Shown in pieces: positions 23,649 to 32,443 of a stretch of DNA of 64,000 nucleotides. Source of the DNA: Clostridiales bacterium (GTDB lineage: Bacteria > Bacillota > Clostridia > Christensenellales > Aristaeellaceae); the NCBI GenBank assembly GCA_004557905.1, contig SFFH01000006.1, positions 1 through 64,000 on the forward strand, read 5' to 3'. Under the pieces are notes generated by a model. It did not search any database. It was not told where the DNA came from and saw nothing but the letters and a program-made list of their open reading frames with translations. The position numbers were made by a program, and so were the translations under genes. Each line of letters starts with the position of its first letter. Position 1 is the stretch's first letter.

Positions 23649-24866
23649 TTGAAACGCAATCATGTCATCGCCTCCGTGCTCGCGTTTGTGCTGCTGACGG
23701 CGGTCTGTGTCTCCGCAAGCGCCGCATCTGCGCTGCCGATGTTCAAGCAACAGGGGGATATCACCATCTCGCGTGAGGAATACAACCGGCTCAAGCAGTA
23801 TGAAAAGCTGGATCTGCTGATGCAGCTGGTGGAGCTGTATTACTATGAGGACGTCGACACGGACGAGATGCTCGAGAGCGCGGCCGTGGGCCTGATCGCG
23901 GGCATCGGCGACGTGTACAGCGTGTATTACACCAAGGAGGACATGGAAGCCTTCAACGAGGAGACTGAGGGCGAGTACGCGGGCATCGGCTGCCAGCTGC
24001 TGGCGGACCCGACGGATCAGATGATCACCGTCACGCGCGTCTTCAAGGGCAGCCCGGCGGAGGAAGCCGGCATGCGCTCGGGCGACAAGATCGTCTACGT
24101 CAACGACGTGTACTATTCGGCTTACGAGATGGACGCTGCGGTTGACGTGATGCGCGGCACGCCGGGCGAGGATGTGAAGGTGACGGTTCTGCGCGGCCTG
24201 GACACGGTCGATTTTGACATCACCCGCAAGGTGGTCAACATCAATTACGTTGAGTACGAAATCCTTGACGGCAACATCGGCTATGTGATGGTGTACGACT
24301 TCCTGGGGGATGCGGTCGAGGGATTCCGCACGGCGCTGGAGGCGTTTCAGGCGGCAAACGTGACCGGCATGATCATCGACCTGCGCAACAACGGCGGCGG
24401 ACTGCTCGATGCGAGCGTGGAGATGGCGGACATGATCCTGCCGGAGGGTACGGTCGTCTCCGTCCGCGACAAGAACGGTGCCGAGGAGGCGTTCACCATC
24501 GACGGCGAGTACTACGATGTGCCGATGGTCGTGCTGGTCAACGGGTACAGCGCCAGCGCCTCGGAGATTCTCTCCGGCGCGATCCGGGATACCGGCGAGG
24601 GCATGCTGGTGGGCACCAAGACGTTCGGCAAGGGCGTGGTGCAGAGCGTCATCGATTTCCCGGACGGCAGCGGCCTGAAGGTGACGACCGCGCGCTACTT
24701 CACGCCCAGCGGCGAGTGCATCCACGGCGTGGGCATCGAGCCGGACGTGGATATCGAGCTGGACGAGGACGTCGTCACGCGCTACGGCATCAACAACCTG
24801 CCGCATGAGCAGGACGCGCAGCTGCAGAAGGCGATTGAGCTGATCAAAAGCGGCGAAGTCCAATGA
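23649..24866 (+). CDS. Secreted S41-family C-terminal processing protease
   Basis: A 405-residue exported protease. The signal peptide is residues 1 to about 25 (MKRNHVIASVLAFVLLTAVCVSASA). A PDZ domain follows (about 110-185, with GIGCQLL and GSPAEEAGMRSGDKI), then the S41 catalytic domain. Ser303 in NGYSASASEIL, Lys328 and Gln332 in FGKGVVQ have the spacing of the CtpB Ser-Lys-Gln centre. Such enzymes trim exported proteins, in sporulation signalling for CtpB. TTG 23649 is the apparent start, after AAAGGAATGG. There is no C-terminal peptidoglycan-binding domain. Confidence 0.92.
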   Translation: MKRNHVIASVLAFVLLTAVCVSASAASALPMFKQQGDITISREEYNRLKQYEKLDLLMQLVELYYYEDVDTDEMLESAAVGLIAGIGDVYSVYYTKEDMEAFNEETEGEYAGIGCQLLADPTDQMITVTRVFKGSPAEEAGMRSGDKIVYVNDVYYSAYEMDAAVDVMRGTPGEDVKVTVLRGLDTVDFDITRKVVNINYVEYEILDGNIGYVMVYDFLGDAVEGFRTALEAFQAANVTGMIIDLRNNGGGLLDASVEMADMILPEGTVVSVRDKNGAEEAFTIDGEYYDVPMVVLVNGYSASASEILSGAIRDTGEGMLVGTKTFGKGVVQSVIDFPDGSGLKVTTARYFTPSGECIHGVGIEPDVDIELDEDVVTRYGINNLPHEQDAQLQKAIELIKSGEVQ

Positions 24867-24901
24867 CGGACGCCTTCCGGGATTTGAAGAAAAACAGGGA
24901 G

Positions 24902-24928
24902 AAAAGCGGGAAATTCCCGCTTTTTCTC
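24902..24928 (+). terminator. Terminator of S41 protease gene
   Basis: AAAAGCGGG pairs with CCCGCTTTT, then TCTC. Confidence 0.8.
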
Positions 24929-24957
24929 TTGCAATTCCCGTCATGATATGGTATCAT
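24929..24957 (+). promoter_or_regulatory. Promoter of rpsB-tsf
   Basis: TTGCAA (24929-24934), 17 bases, TATCAT (24952-24957) with TGG giving an extended -10. The leader of about 98 bases to rpsB could carry autoregulatory structure, as in other bacteria; none is identified here. Confidence 0.7.
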
Positions 24958-25061
24958 CTTACGGAAAACGCACCTGCGTCTGTTTCGTGCGCCTGCCGGG
25001 CTGTCCGGTCCGCATGTGAAAAGGATGCAGGGAGGGTTTAATCAAAAGGAGGAATATCCCC

Positions 25062-25712
25062 ATGGCAGTAATCTCTATGAAGCAGCTGCTCGAGGCCGGT
25101 GTGCACTTTGGCCACCAGACCCGCCGCTGGAACCCCAAGATGGCGCCGTACATCTTCACCGAGCGCAACGGCATCTACATCATCGATCTGCAGAAGACCG
25201 TCCGCAAGATCGACGAGGCCTATGCCTTTGTCCGCCAGGTGGCGATGGAGGGCAAGAGCGTCCTGTTCGTCGGCACCAAGAAGCAGGCTCAGGAGTCCAT
25301 TGAGTCCGAGGCCAAGCGCTGCAACATGTTCTATGTCAACAACCGCTGGCTGGGCGGCATGATGACCAACTTCCGCACCATCAAGACCCGTATCGCGCGC
25401 CTGAACGCGATCGACGCGATGGAGGAGCGCGGCGACTTTGAGGTTCTCCCGAAGAAGGAAGTCATCAAGCTGATGGCCGAGCGCGAGAAGCTGGTCGCCA
25501 ACCTGGGCGGCATCCGCGAGATGAAGAACCTGCCGGGCTGCCTGTTCGTGGTTGACCCGCGCAAGGAGCACATCGCCGTCACCGAGGCGCGCGCGCTGGG
25601 CATCCCGGTCGTCGCCATCGTGGACACCAACTGCGATCCGGACGAGATCGACTACGTGGCCGACGCTGTGCTCGAGGGCAAGCAGGGCGAGCAGGCCGAG
25701 GTTCAGGCGTAA
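25062..25712 (+). CDS. rpsB: 30S ribosomal protein S2 lacking a conserved segment
   Basis: A 216-residue S2, shorter than the usual 230-260. MKQLLEAGVHFGHQTRRWNPKM and VDPRKEHIAVTEARALGIPVVAIVDTNCDPDEIDYV match the family throughout. After Val199 the expected IPGNDDAIRAxxLxxxxx of about 18 residues is absent, and the protein resumes at ADAVLEGKQGE. The loss is in frame, at about base 25656-25661. That segment is among the most conserved in S2, which assembles late on the 30S head and binds bS1 where present. AAAGGAGG precedes the start. It is followed by tsf, as in most bacteria. Confidence 0.93.
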   Translation: MAVISMKQLLEAGVHFGHQTRRWNPKMAPYIFTERNGIYIIDLQKTVRKIDEAYAFVRQVAMEGKSVLFVGTKKQAQESIESEAKRCNMFYVNNRWLGGMMTNFRTIKTRIARLNAIDAMEERGDFEVLPKKEVIKLMAEREKLVANLGGIREMKNLPGCLFVVDPRKEHIAVTEARALGIPVVAIVDTNCDPDEIDYVADAVLEGKQGEQAEVQA

Positions 25713-25754
25713 AGCCGGCCTCCGACGACAAGACAGAATCTGGAGGAATCCGTT

Positions 25755-26660
25755 ATGGCTACCATTACTTCCGCTCTGGTGAAGGAGCTGCGCGAGCGCA
25801 CCGGCGCCGGCATGATGGACTGCAAGAAGGCCCTCGTGAACTGCGACGGCGATATGGACAAGGCGATCGACTTCCTGCGTGAGAAGGGCCTCGCTGCCGC
25901 CGCCAAGAAGGCCGGCCGCATCGCTGCCGAGGGCATGGTCGACTGCTATGTCGAGGGCAACGTGGGCGTCGTGGTTGAGATCAACTGCGAGACCGACTTC
26001 GTCGCCAACACCGACAACTTCAAGGCGCTGTGCCGCGACTACGCCAAGCATATCGTGGTGAAGGCGCCAGCGACCGTCGAGGAGATGCTCGCTCAGCCGT
26101 TCTATGCCGACGAGACCAAGACCGTCAACGACCTGATCGGCGAGGCCACCGCGGCCATCGGCGAGAAGATCTCCCTGCGCCGCTTTGCCCGCTTTGAGGC
26201 GAAGAACGGCATGGTCGACACCTACAGCCACATGGGCGGCCGTATCGGCGTCATGGTCGAGCTCGCTGCCGATGAGGTGACCGACGAGGTCAAGACCATG
26301 AGCCACGACCTGGTCATGCACATCGCCGCCGCGAACCCACAGTTCGTGCGCCGTGACGAGGTGCCCAGCGACAACCTGGCCAAGGAGCGCGAGGTGCTGA
26401 CCCAGCAGGCCCTGAACGAGGGCAAGCCGGCGAAGATCGTCGAGCGCATGGTCGAGGGCCGCATCGAGAAGTACTACAAGGAAGTCTGCCTCCTGGAGCA
26501 GCCGTTCGTCAAGGATCCGGACATCAGCGTCAAGAAGATGCTGAACGGCAAGTGCGACGTCGTCCGCTTCGTCCGCTTCGAGCGCGGCGAGGGCATCGAG
26601 AAGCGCGTCAACGATCTGGCCGCCGACATCGCTGCCGAGCAGGCGAAGATGAAGAAGTAA
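25755..26660 (+). CDS. tsf: Elongation factor Ts
   Basis: The 301-residue nucleotide exchange factor for EF-Tu. The N-terminal UBA-like domain (ALVKELRERTGAGMMDCKKAL) and the TDFVAN core motif (EINCETDFVANTDNF) are typical, and the length is normal. It starts 42 bases after rpsB and shares its transcript. GGAGG precedes the ATG. Codon use is strongly biased, as expected for a highly expressed translation factor. There is no sign of damage like that in rpsB. Confidence 0.96.
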   Translation: MATITSALVKELRERTGAGMMDCKKALVNCDGDMDKAIDFLREKGLAAAAKKAGRIAAEGMVDCYVEGNVGVVVEINCETDFVANTDNFKALCRDYAKHIVVKAPATVEEMLAQPFYADETKTVNDLIGEATAAIGEKISLRRFARFEAKNGMVDTYSHMGGRIGVMVELAADEVTDEVKTMSHDLVMHIAAANPQFVRRDEVPSDNLAKEREVLTQQALNEGKPAKIVERMVEGRIEKYYKEVCLLEQPFVKDPDISVKKMLNGKCDVVRFVRFERGEGIEKRVNDLAADIAAEQAKMKK

Positions 26661-26671
26661 TCTTCAACAGC

Positions 26672-26702
26672 AAAGGACATGCCCCGTGCATGTCCTTTTT
26701 CT
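26672..26702 (+). terminator. Terminator of rpsB-tsf
   Basis: AAAGGACATG pairs with CATGTCCTTT, then T's. Confidence 0.85.
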
Positions 26703-26763
26703 AGGCGTATGGAAACTTCGCAAAACCGTGCGGCGGGTCAGCCCGCCAGAAAGGATGGAAGGT

Positions 26764-27474
26764 ATGGCACAGTACAAGCGCGTACTCATCAAGCTCAGCG
26801 GCGAGGCCCTGGGCGACCACGGCAGACTCTTCGACTTTGAGCAGATCGACCGCGTGGCCGGCGTGATCGGTCAGCTGCATGAGACGGGCACGGAGATCGC
26901 CATCGTCATCGGCGCGGGCAACATCTGGCGCGGCCGTCAGGGCCCTGCGGCCAAGATGACCGCGATCAACGCGGATCACATGGGCATGCTGGGCACGGCG
27001 ATCAATTCCATCGCCATGCAGGACGCCATCGAGCGGCTGAATATCCCGACCCGCGTGATGTCCGCGGTGGAGATGAACCGCTTCTGCGAGCCGTACACCT
27101 ATCGCCGCGCCGTGCGCCATCTGGAGAAGGGCCGCGTGGTCATCTTCGCCTGCGGCACCGGCAACCCGTTCTTCTCCACGGATACCGCGGCTGCGCTGCG
27201 CGCCGTCGAAATCGGTGCAGACGCCATCCTGCTGGCCAAAAACGTGGACGGCGTGTATGACAGCGACCCGCGGGTCAACCCGGACGCGAAGCTGCTCAAG
27301 GATCTGACCTATAACGAGGTGCAGGAGCGCGACCTGAAGGTCATGGACGCGGCCGCGATCACCATCTGCCGCGAGAACAAGGTGCCGTCCATCCGCGTGT
27401 TCGGCCTGGACGACCCGGAGAACATCCTGCGCGTCATCCAGGGCGATCCGATGGGTACGAACGTGCACCCGTAA
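26764..27474 (+). CDS. pyrH: UMP kinase
   Basis: The 236-residue bacterial UMP kinase of the amino-acid kinase fold phosphorylates UMP to UDP in pyrimidine nucleotide synthesis; the hexamer is usually GTP-activated and UTP-inhibited. Family motifs are KRVLIKLSGEAL, IGAGNIWRG, and GGTGNPFFSTDTAA here as CGTGNPFFSTDTAA, plus NVDGVYDSDPR. ATG 26764 is preferred over 26755 because of spacing from GAAAGGATGGAAGG. It keeps the conserved rpsB-tsf-pyrH-frr order. Confidence 0.95.
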   Translation: MAQYKRVLIKLSGEALGDHGRLFDFEQIDRVAGVIGQLHETGTEIAIVIGAGNIWRGRQGPAAKMTAINADHMGMLGTAINSIAMQDAIERLNIPTRVMSAVEMNRFCEPYTYRRAVRHLEKGRVVIFACGTGNPFFSTDTAAALRAVEIGADAILLAKNVDGVYDSDPRVNPDAKLLKDLTYNEVQERDLKVMDAAAITICRENKVPSIRVFGLDDPENILRVIQGDPMGTNVHP

Positions 27475-27491
27475 TCCTGAAAACATGAAGC

Positions 27492-27524
27492 AAAGCCGGA
27501 GAGCAGACGTTCTCCGGCTTTTTC
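27492..27524 (+). terminator. Terminator of pyrH
   Basis: AAAGCCGGAGA pairs with TCTCCGGCTTT, then TT. Confidence 0.85.
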
Positions 27525-27640
27525 CATGAGATATTATGGCGCAGGCTTTTGCTGCGGGCGCCGAAGAACGCCTTTTTGCAAAGCTTTTCAGAAAAGGAGG
27601 CGGGCACGGCCGGCGCGTTGTGCGAAATATGCAAAAAAGC

Positions 27641-27670
27641 TTGCCAAAGGCATGGGATGTAGGGTAAAAT
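27641..27670 (+). promoter_or_regulatory. Probable promoter of frr operon
   Basis: TTGCCA (27641-27646), 18 bases, TAAAAT (27665-27670), about 38 bases before frr. Confidence 0.55.
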
Positions 27671-27707
27671 AGAAGACAACAAATTCAGATTCGAGGAGGC
27701 TGCGATT

Positions 27708-28271
27708 ATGCCCACTAAGAAGATTCAGGATAATGCCAAGATCAAGATGGAGAAGACGAAGGACGTGCTGCGCGCCGATCTGATGGCGATTCGCGCCGGC
27801 CGTGCCAATCCGCAGCTGCTGGACCGCATCACGGTCGATTACTACGGCACGCCGACCCCGCTCAAGAGCGTCGCTAACATCTCCGCGCCGGAACCGCGCG
27901 TTCTGCAGATCAATCCGTGGGACGCGAAGATGGTCAAGGATATCTCCAAGGCCATTCTGGCCAGCGATCTGGGCCTGACCCCGTCCAACGACGGCAAGGT
28001 CATCCGCCTGATGCTGCCGGAGCTCACGGAGGAGCGCCGCAAGGAGCTGACCAAGCTGGTGCGCAAGACCGCTGAGGAGAGCAAGGTCGCCGTCCGCTCC
28101 ATCCGCCGCGACGCCGTCGAGCAGGTGAAGAAGATGAAGAAGAACAGCGAGATCACCGAGGACGACCAGAAGCGCGCCGAGGAGGCCATTCAGAAGCTGA
28201 CGGACGCGAACATCAAGGACATCGACAAGATCACCGCCGAGAAGGAAAAGGAGATCATGGACGTCAAATGA
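27708..28271 (+). CDS. frr: Ribosome recycling factor
   Basis: A 187-residue RRF, which with EF-G splits post-termination ribosomes. The family core is intact: LRADLMAIRAGRANPQLLDRITVDYYGTPTPL, APEPRVLQINPWD, SDLGLTPSNDGKVIRLMLPELTEERRKEL and a long basic C-terminal helix. The length is normal. Its stop overlaps the start of the next small gene (ATGA), implying coupled translation. Confidence 0.96.
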   Translation: MPTKKIQDNAKIKMEKTKDVLRADLMAIRAGRANPQLLDRITVDYYGTPTPLKSVANISAPEPRVLQINPWDAKMVKDISKAILASDLGLTPSNDGKVIRLMLPELTEERRKELTKLVRKTAEESKVAVRSIRRDAVEQVKKMKKNSEITEDDQKRAEEAIQKLTDANIKDIDKITAEKEKEIMDVK

Positions 28272-28483
28272 GGGACGACCTTCTGGGCCTCCCGCTTGAG
28301 CGGGCTTTGGATGTGCTCAGGGCGGAGGGCGTTTCGGCGAGCGTCACCCAGACGCGCGCGCCGAAGCGGACTGATGAAACGCGGGGCGTGCTGCGCGTGG
28401 TCTATGCGTCTGATGACGGTGAACGACTGACCGTCGCCAGATTCCTTGACCCCATTGCAGACGGTCAGCAGGAAATCATCTGA
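28268..28483 (+). CDS. Small conserved-looking protein after frr
   Basis: A 71-residue protein whose ATG overlaps the frr stop by four bases. The sequence LLGLPLERALDVLRAEGVSASVTQTRAP resembles the helix and loop of a single PASTA domain, then RGVLRVVYASDDGERLTVARF forms likely strands. It lacks a signal peptide and membrane segment. I recall similar short open frames after frr in related Clostridia, unnamed as far as I know. The function is unknown; the frr position suggests a translation or envelope link. Confidence 0.65.
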   Translation: MRDDLLGLPLERALDVLRAEGVSASVTQTRAPKRTDETRGVLRVVYASDDGERLTVARFLDPIADGQQEII

Positions 28484-28621
28484 TGGGAAACGTATTCTCA
28501 AGCGGGATTCGTCGGGGCGGCGCTCCGCGAATCCCGTTCTTTATGGCATGAAGAATCCTGAACAGACGGCCGGCAGAGGCCGGACAAGACGGCGCTTCGG
28601 CGCATGAAAGCGGGGAATAGT

Positions 28622-29377
28622 ATGGCTATCTTTGGCAAGGATGAAATGGAGGGCGTGACGCTTGACCGGGCGCTGCTGCCGCGCCATGTCGCCATCATCA
28701 TGGATGGCAACGGCCGCTGGGCGCAGAAGCGCGGCATGCCGCGCTCCTTTGGCCACAAGGCCGGCGTGGAGGCGCTGCGCGAGATTATCCGGCATTCGGA
28801 TCACCTGGGCATCGAGGCCCTGACCATCTATGCGTTCTCCGCTGAGAACTGGAAGCGCTCCGCCGAGGAGGTTGGCGCGCTGATGGGGCTTTTGTTGGAA
28901 TACTTCACCAAGGAGCTGGACGAGCTGCACCGCGAGCACGTCTGCATCCGCATCCTGGGCGATATCGGCGACATGCCCAAGGGACTGGAGCGTCAGCAGC
29001 AGGCGCTGTATGCCGCCATGGAGAAGACGAAGGACAACATGGGCCTGAAGCTGAACATCGCGCTCAACTACGGCGGGCGCCAGGAGATCGTGCATGCGGC
29101 GCGTGTGCTGGCACAGAGGGTGAAGGACGGGGAGATCAATCCGGAGGACATCGACATGGACAGGTTTGCCGCCGAGCTCTACACCGCCGGGCTGCCCGAG
29201 GTCGATTTCCTTATCCGCACCAGCGGCGAGATGCGTCTGAGCAACTTCCTACTCTATCAGCTGGCCTATGCGGAATTCTATCAGACGGACGTGCTATGGC
29301 CGGACTTTGACCGGCATGCTTATGATGAAGCGCTGCTCGCCTATACCCGGCGGAACCGCCGGTTTGGTGGCGTATAA
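28622..29377 (+). CDS. uppS: Isoprenyl transferase (undecaprenyl diphosphate synthase)
   Basis: The 251-residue cis-prenyltransferase condenses isopentenyl diphosphate onto farnesyl diphosphate to make the C55 lipid carrier for cell-wall synthesis. IIMDGNGRWAQKRGMPR holds the catalytic Asp and phosphate-binding residues; LTIYAFSAENWKR and the C-terminal DFLIRTSGEMRLSNFLLYQLAYAEFY are signatures. ATG 28622 follows GCGGGG; ATG 28604 is less well placed. First gene of the uppS-cdsA-dxr-rseP-ispG run. Confidence 0.95.
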   Translation: MAIFGKDEMEGVTLDRALLPRHVAIIMDGNGRWAQKRGMPRSFGHKAGVEALREIIRHSDHLGIEALTIYAFSAENWKRSAEEVGALMGLLLEYFTKELDELHREHVCIRILGDIGDMPKGLERQQQALYAAMEKTKDNMGLKLNIALNYGGRQEIVHAARVLAQRVKDGEINPEDIDMDRFAAELYTAGLPEVDFLIRTSGEMRLSNFLLYQLAYAEFYQTDVLWPDFDRHAYDEALLAYTRRNRRFGGV

Positions 29378-29397
29378 ACCAGAAAAGAGGGTTTTGT

Positions 29398-30210
29398 ATG
29401 AAGACACGCATCCTGACGGCGCTGGTGGGCGTGCCGCTGCTGATCTTTGCGCTGGTCGTGCGCGGCTGGTTTGCCGAGCTGCTGATCGTGCTGCTGACGC
29501 TGATTGCGCTGGACGAGTGCTACAAGGCGCTGCGGACGGCGGGCTATCAGGTCTGCACATGGGGCGGCTATGCGGCTGCCGTGGTCATGTGGCCGCTCAG
29601 CGGCTTTATGGGTGTGCTCGATCCGCTGCTGCTGGTGGTGGGTGCGATGGGCATTTCGATGCTCGGCGTGCTGCTGAACAGGAGGCCGACGTTCCCGGAT
29701 GCGGCTGCGTCTGTCTATCCGCTGTTCACCTGCCTGCTGCCGTTCTCGATGTTCATGATGATGCTGAACACGACCTACGGCCGCGTGCCGGGCATTGCGC
29801 TGATCACGATGGCGTTCGGCATCGCCTACGGATGCGACGCGCTGGCGTACCTGGGCGGCAGAAGCTTCGGACGGCACAAGCTGTGTCCGTTCGTCAGCCC
29901 GAAGAAGACGGTCGAGGGTGCGGTGTCCGGTCTGCTGGGCGGCGTGCTGCTCGCGCTGCTTGTGCGCGCGTTCTTTGTGCTCGTGCTGAACACGCCGATG
30001 CCGGGCATTCCGGCGGCGGTTCTGCTGGGCGTGATCGGCTCGGTGGCCGGACAGGTCGGCGATCTGACGGCCTCGCTGCTCAAGCGGCACAGCGGCATCA
30101 AGGACTACGGCAAGCTGTTTCCGGGCCATGGCGGCGTGATGGACCGGTTTGACAGCGTGATCTTCGCCCTGATTGTGATGTACTGCTACACGCTGGTACT
30201 GCATGGATAA
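29398..30210 (+). CDS. cdsA: Phosphatidate cytidylyltransferase
   Basis: The 270-residue membrane enzyme makes CDP-diacylglycerol from phosphatidate and CTP. It has about seven to eight hydrophobic segments and the C-terminal signature SLLKRHSGIKDYGKLFPGHGGVMDRFDS with the metal-binding Asp residues, preceded by SPKKTVEGAVSG. It begins 20 bases after uppS. Cell location: the inner membrane. Confidence 0.94.
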   Translation: MKTRILTALVGVPLLIFALVVRGWFAELLIVLLTLIALDECYKALRTAGYQVCTWGGYAAAVVMWPLSGFMGVLDPLLLVVGAMGISMLGVLLNRRPTFPDAAASVYPLFTCLLPFSMFMMMLNTTYGRVPGIALITMAFGIAYGCDALAYLGGRSFGRHKLCPFVSPKKTVEGAVSGLLGGVLLALLVRAFFVLVLNTPMPGIPAAVLLGVIGSVAGQVGDLTASLLKRHSGIKDYGKLFPGHGGVMDRFDSVIFALIVMYCYTLVLHG

Positions 30211-30221
30211 AGAGGGAGCAT

Positions 30222-31379
30222 ATGCGTAAATTGGCAATTCTGGGCTCGACGGGCTCCATCGGCACGCAGGCGCTGGACGTCGCCGCGCGCCACAGCGACC
30301 GCTTTGCGGTCACGGCCATCGTCGCCCATTCTTCCGCGGAAAAGCTGTTCGAGCAGGTTCGCGCATTCCGCCCGCAGATTGCGGCGCTGACGGTCGAGCC
30401 TAAGGAGATCCCGGACGATATCAAGGACGCTTGCCAGTGGATGTTCGGTGAGAATGTGCTGCTGGACGTGGTGCGCGCGTGCGACGCGGACGACGTGCTG
30501 GTCTCCGTGGTGGGCATCGCGGGCTTGGCGGCGGTGATGGAGAGCCTCAAATGCGGCAAGCGCGTGCTGCTGGCGAACAAGGAGCCGCTGGTGGCCGGCG
30601 GCGAGCTGGTGACCGAGGCTGCCCAAAAGGCCGGGCATCCGTTGCTGCCCGTGGATAGCGAGCACAGCGCGATCTTCCAGTGCCTGCAGGGCGCGGGACC
30701 GAACAAGCCCAGACGGCTGATCCTCACCGCCAGCGGCGGCCCGTTCCGCACCTGGAAAAAAGAGGATATCCTGCTGGCAACGAAGGAGCAGGCGCTCAAG
30801 CACCCCAACTGGAACATGGGCCGAAAGATTACCATCGACTCCGCGTCGATGATGAACAAGGCGCTGGAGGTCATCGAGGCGCGCTGGCTGTTTGACATGC
30901 CGGCGGAGAAGATCGACGTGCTGATCCATCCGCAAAGCGTCATACACTCTATGGTCGAGTTCGAGGACGGCGCGGTGATGGCGCAGCTGGGCACGCCGGA
31001 CATGCGCCTGCCGATTCTCTACGCGATGAGCTGGCCGGAACGTCTGGCAACCGGCGGCGCGCGGCTCGACTTCGCGCAGATGAAGGCGCTGACCTTTGAG
31101 CAGCCGGATCTTGTGCGCTTCCCGGGCTTGGGCCTGGCGTACGAGGCGCTCAAGGCTGGCGGCACGATGAGCGCGATTCTCAACGGCGCCAACGAGATCG
31201 CCGTGGACGCGTTCCTGCACGACCGCATCCGCTTCGGGCAGATCGCGCAGCTCGTCGAGGAGACGATGCATGCCGTGCCGGTGACCTATCACGCGACGCT
31301 GGAGCAAGTGTTTGAGAGCGACCGCATGGCGCGCGCGAAGGCGCAGGAGCTGCTTAAAACGAGCCGGTTCGCGGTTTGA
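30222..31379 (+). CDS. dxr: 1-deoxy-D-xylulose-5-phosphate reductoisomerase
   Basis: The 385-residue enzyme makes 2-C-methyl-D-erythritol 4-phosphate, the committed step of the MEP isoprenoid pathway. NADPH motif LGSTGSIGTQALDV; catalytic segments LLANKEPLVAGGEL, LPVDSEHSAIFQCL, LTASGGPFR and ITIDSASMMNKALEVIEA are complete. It begins 11 bases after cdsA and supplies, with ispG, precursors for uppS upstream. Confidence 0.96.
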   Translation: MRKLAILGSTGSIGTQALDVAARHSDRFAVTAIVAHSSAEKLFEQVRAFRPQIAALTVEPKEIPDDIKDACQWMFGENVLLDVVRACDADDVLVSVVGIAGLAAVMESLKCGKRVLLANKEPLVAGGELVTEAAQKAGHPLLPVDSEHSAIFQCLQGAGPNKPRRLILTASGGPFRTWKKEDILLATKEQALKHPNWNMGRKITIDSASMMNKALEVIEARWLFDMPAEKIDVLIHPQSVIHSMVEFEDGAVMAQLGTPDMRLPILYAMSWPERLATGGARLDFAQMKALTFEQPDLVRFPGLGLAYEALKAGGTMSAILNGANEIAVDAFLHDRIRFGQIAQLVEETMHAVPVTYHATLEQVFESDRMARAKAQELLKTSRFAV

Positions 31380-31402
31380 CGGTTGAAGGAGAGATTGTTT
31401 CC

Positions 31403-32422
31403 GTGTATGTTGTACTGGCGATCCTGCTGCTGGGCGTGCTGATCATCGCGCACGAGGCTGGTCACTTCTGGGCGGCGCGCGCGTGCGGCATCGAGGTGCA
31501 GGAGTTCGCCATGGGTATGGGCCCGCTGCTCGCCAAATGGAAGAGCAGGCGCGGCACGCAGTTTTCCATCCGTCTTCTGCCCATCGGCGGCTTCTGCCAG
31601 TTCTACGGCGAGGACGAGGAGGACAGCGACCCGCGCGCGTTTGGTAACCAGGCCGTATGGAAGCGAATGCTGACGGTGGCCAGCGGCCCGCTGATGAACT
31701 TTGCGGTTGCGCTGCTGGTCATCGTGCTCTACATGAGCGCGCTGGGGCTTTTGACGACGGTGCCGCGCGTGGGCGAGGTGGAGCCTCACGCGGCCGAGGC
31801 GGGCCTGATGGCCGGCGATACGCTGCTGGCGGTCAACGGCGTGGACGTGACGGATGTCAGCACAGTGCTGACGGAGATTTCGGGCAGCGCGGGCGAAAAC
31901 GTGACACTGCATGTGCGCCGCGGCGGCGAGGAGCTGGACGTGGTGATCGAGCCGTTCTACGACGAGGAGGTCGCGCGCTATCGCGTGGGCTTCACGTTCG
32001 CACAGGAGCGTGTGCGCATCTCGCTGCTTCGGAGCATTCCGTTTTCGGTGAGCTACAACGTGGAGAGCGTGCGTCTGATCGTGCAGACGCTCAAGGACCT
32101 GGTGTTCAAGGGCGAGGGCGTCAGCGACGTGACCGGCCCGGTGGGCACGGTGTACGTCATTCAGGAGGTCACGCAGCAGGGCGGCATCGACATCTACCTG
32201 GAGCTGCTGGCGCTCATCAGCGTCAATCTGGGCGTGATGAACCTGCTGCCGATTCCGGGTTTGGACGGCAGCCGCCTGCTGTTTCTGCTGGTGGAGGCCG
32301 TGCGCAGAAAGCCCGTCAAGCGGGAGCTGGAGGGTGCGATTCACGGCGCGGGCTTCATCCTGCTGATGGCGCTGATGGTCGCGCTGACGTACAAGGACAT
32401 CATGCAGATTTTTGTCCGGTAG
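31403..32422 (+). CDS. rseP: Site-2 intramembrane metalloprotease
   Basis: The 339-residue RseP/RasP family protease cleaves transmembrane segments of regulatory proteins and leftover signal peptides. HEAGHF (the HExxH zinc site) lies in the first membrane segment; a PDZ domain sits in the middle (VEPHAAEAGLMAGDTLLAVNG), and NLLPIPGLDGSRL near the C-terminus gives the third zinc ligand. No ATG fits; GTG 31403 after GAAGGAG is the likely start. The gene lies 23 bases after dxr. Confidence 0.92.
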   Translation: MYVVLAILLLGVLIIAHEAGHFWAARACGIEVQEFAMGMGPLLAKWKSRRGTQFSIRLLPIGGFCQFYGEDEEDSDPRAFGNQAVWKRMLTVASGPLMNFAVALLVIVLYMSALGLLTTVPRVGEVEPHAAEAGLMAGDTLLAVNGVDVTDVSTVLTEISGSAGENVTLHVRRGGEELDVVIEPFYDEEVARYRVGFTFAQERVRISLLRSIPFSVSYNVESVRLIVQTLKDLVFKGEGVSDVTGPVGTVYVIQEVTQQGGIDIYLELLALISVNLGVMNLLPIPGLDGSRLLFLLVEAVRRKPVKRELEGAIHGAGFILLMALMVALTYKDIMQIFVR

Positions 32423-32443
32423 TTTGAGGGAGGAACACATACG

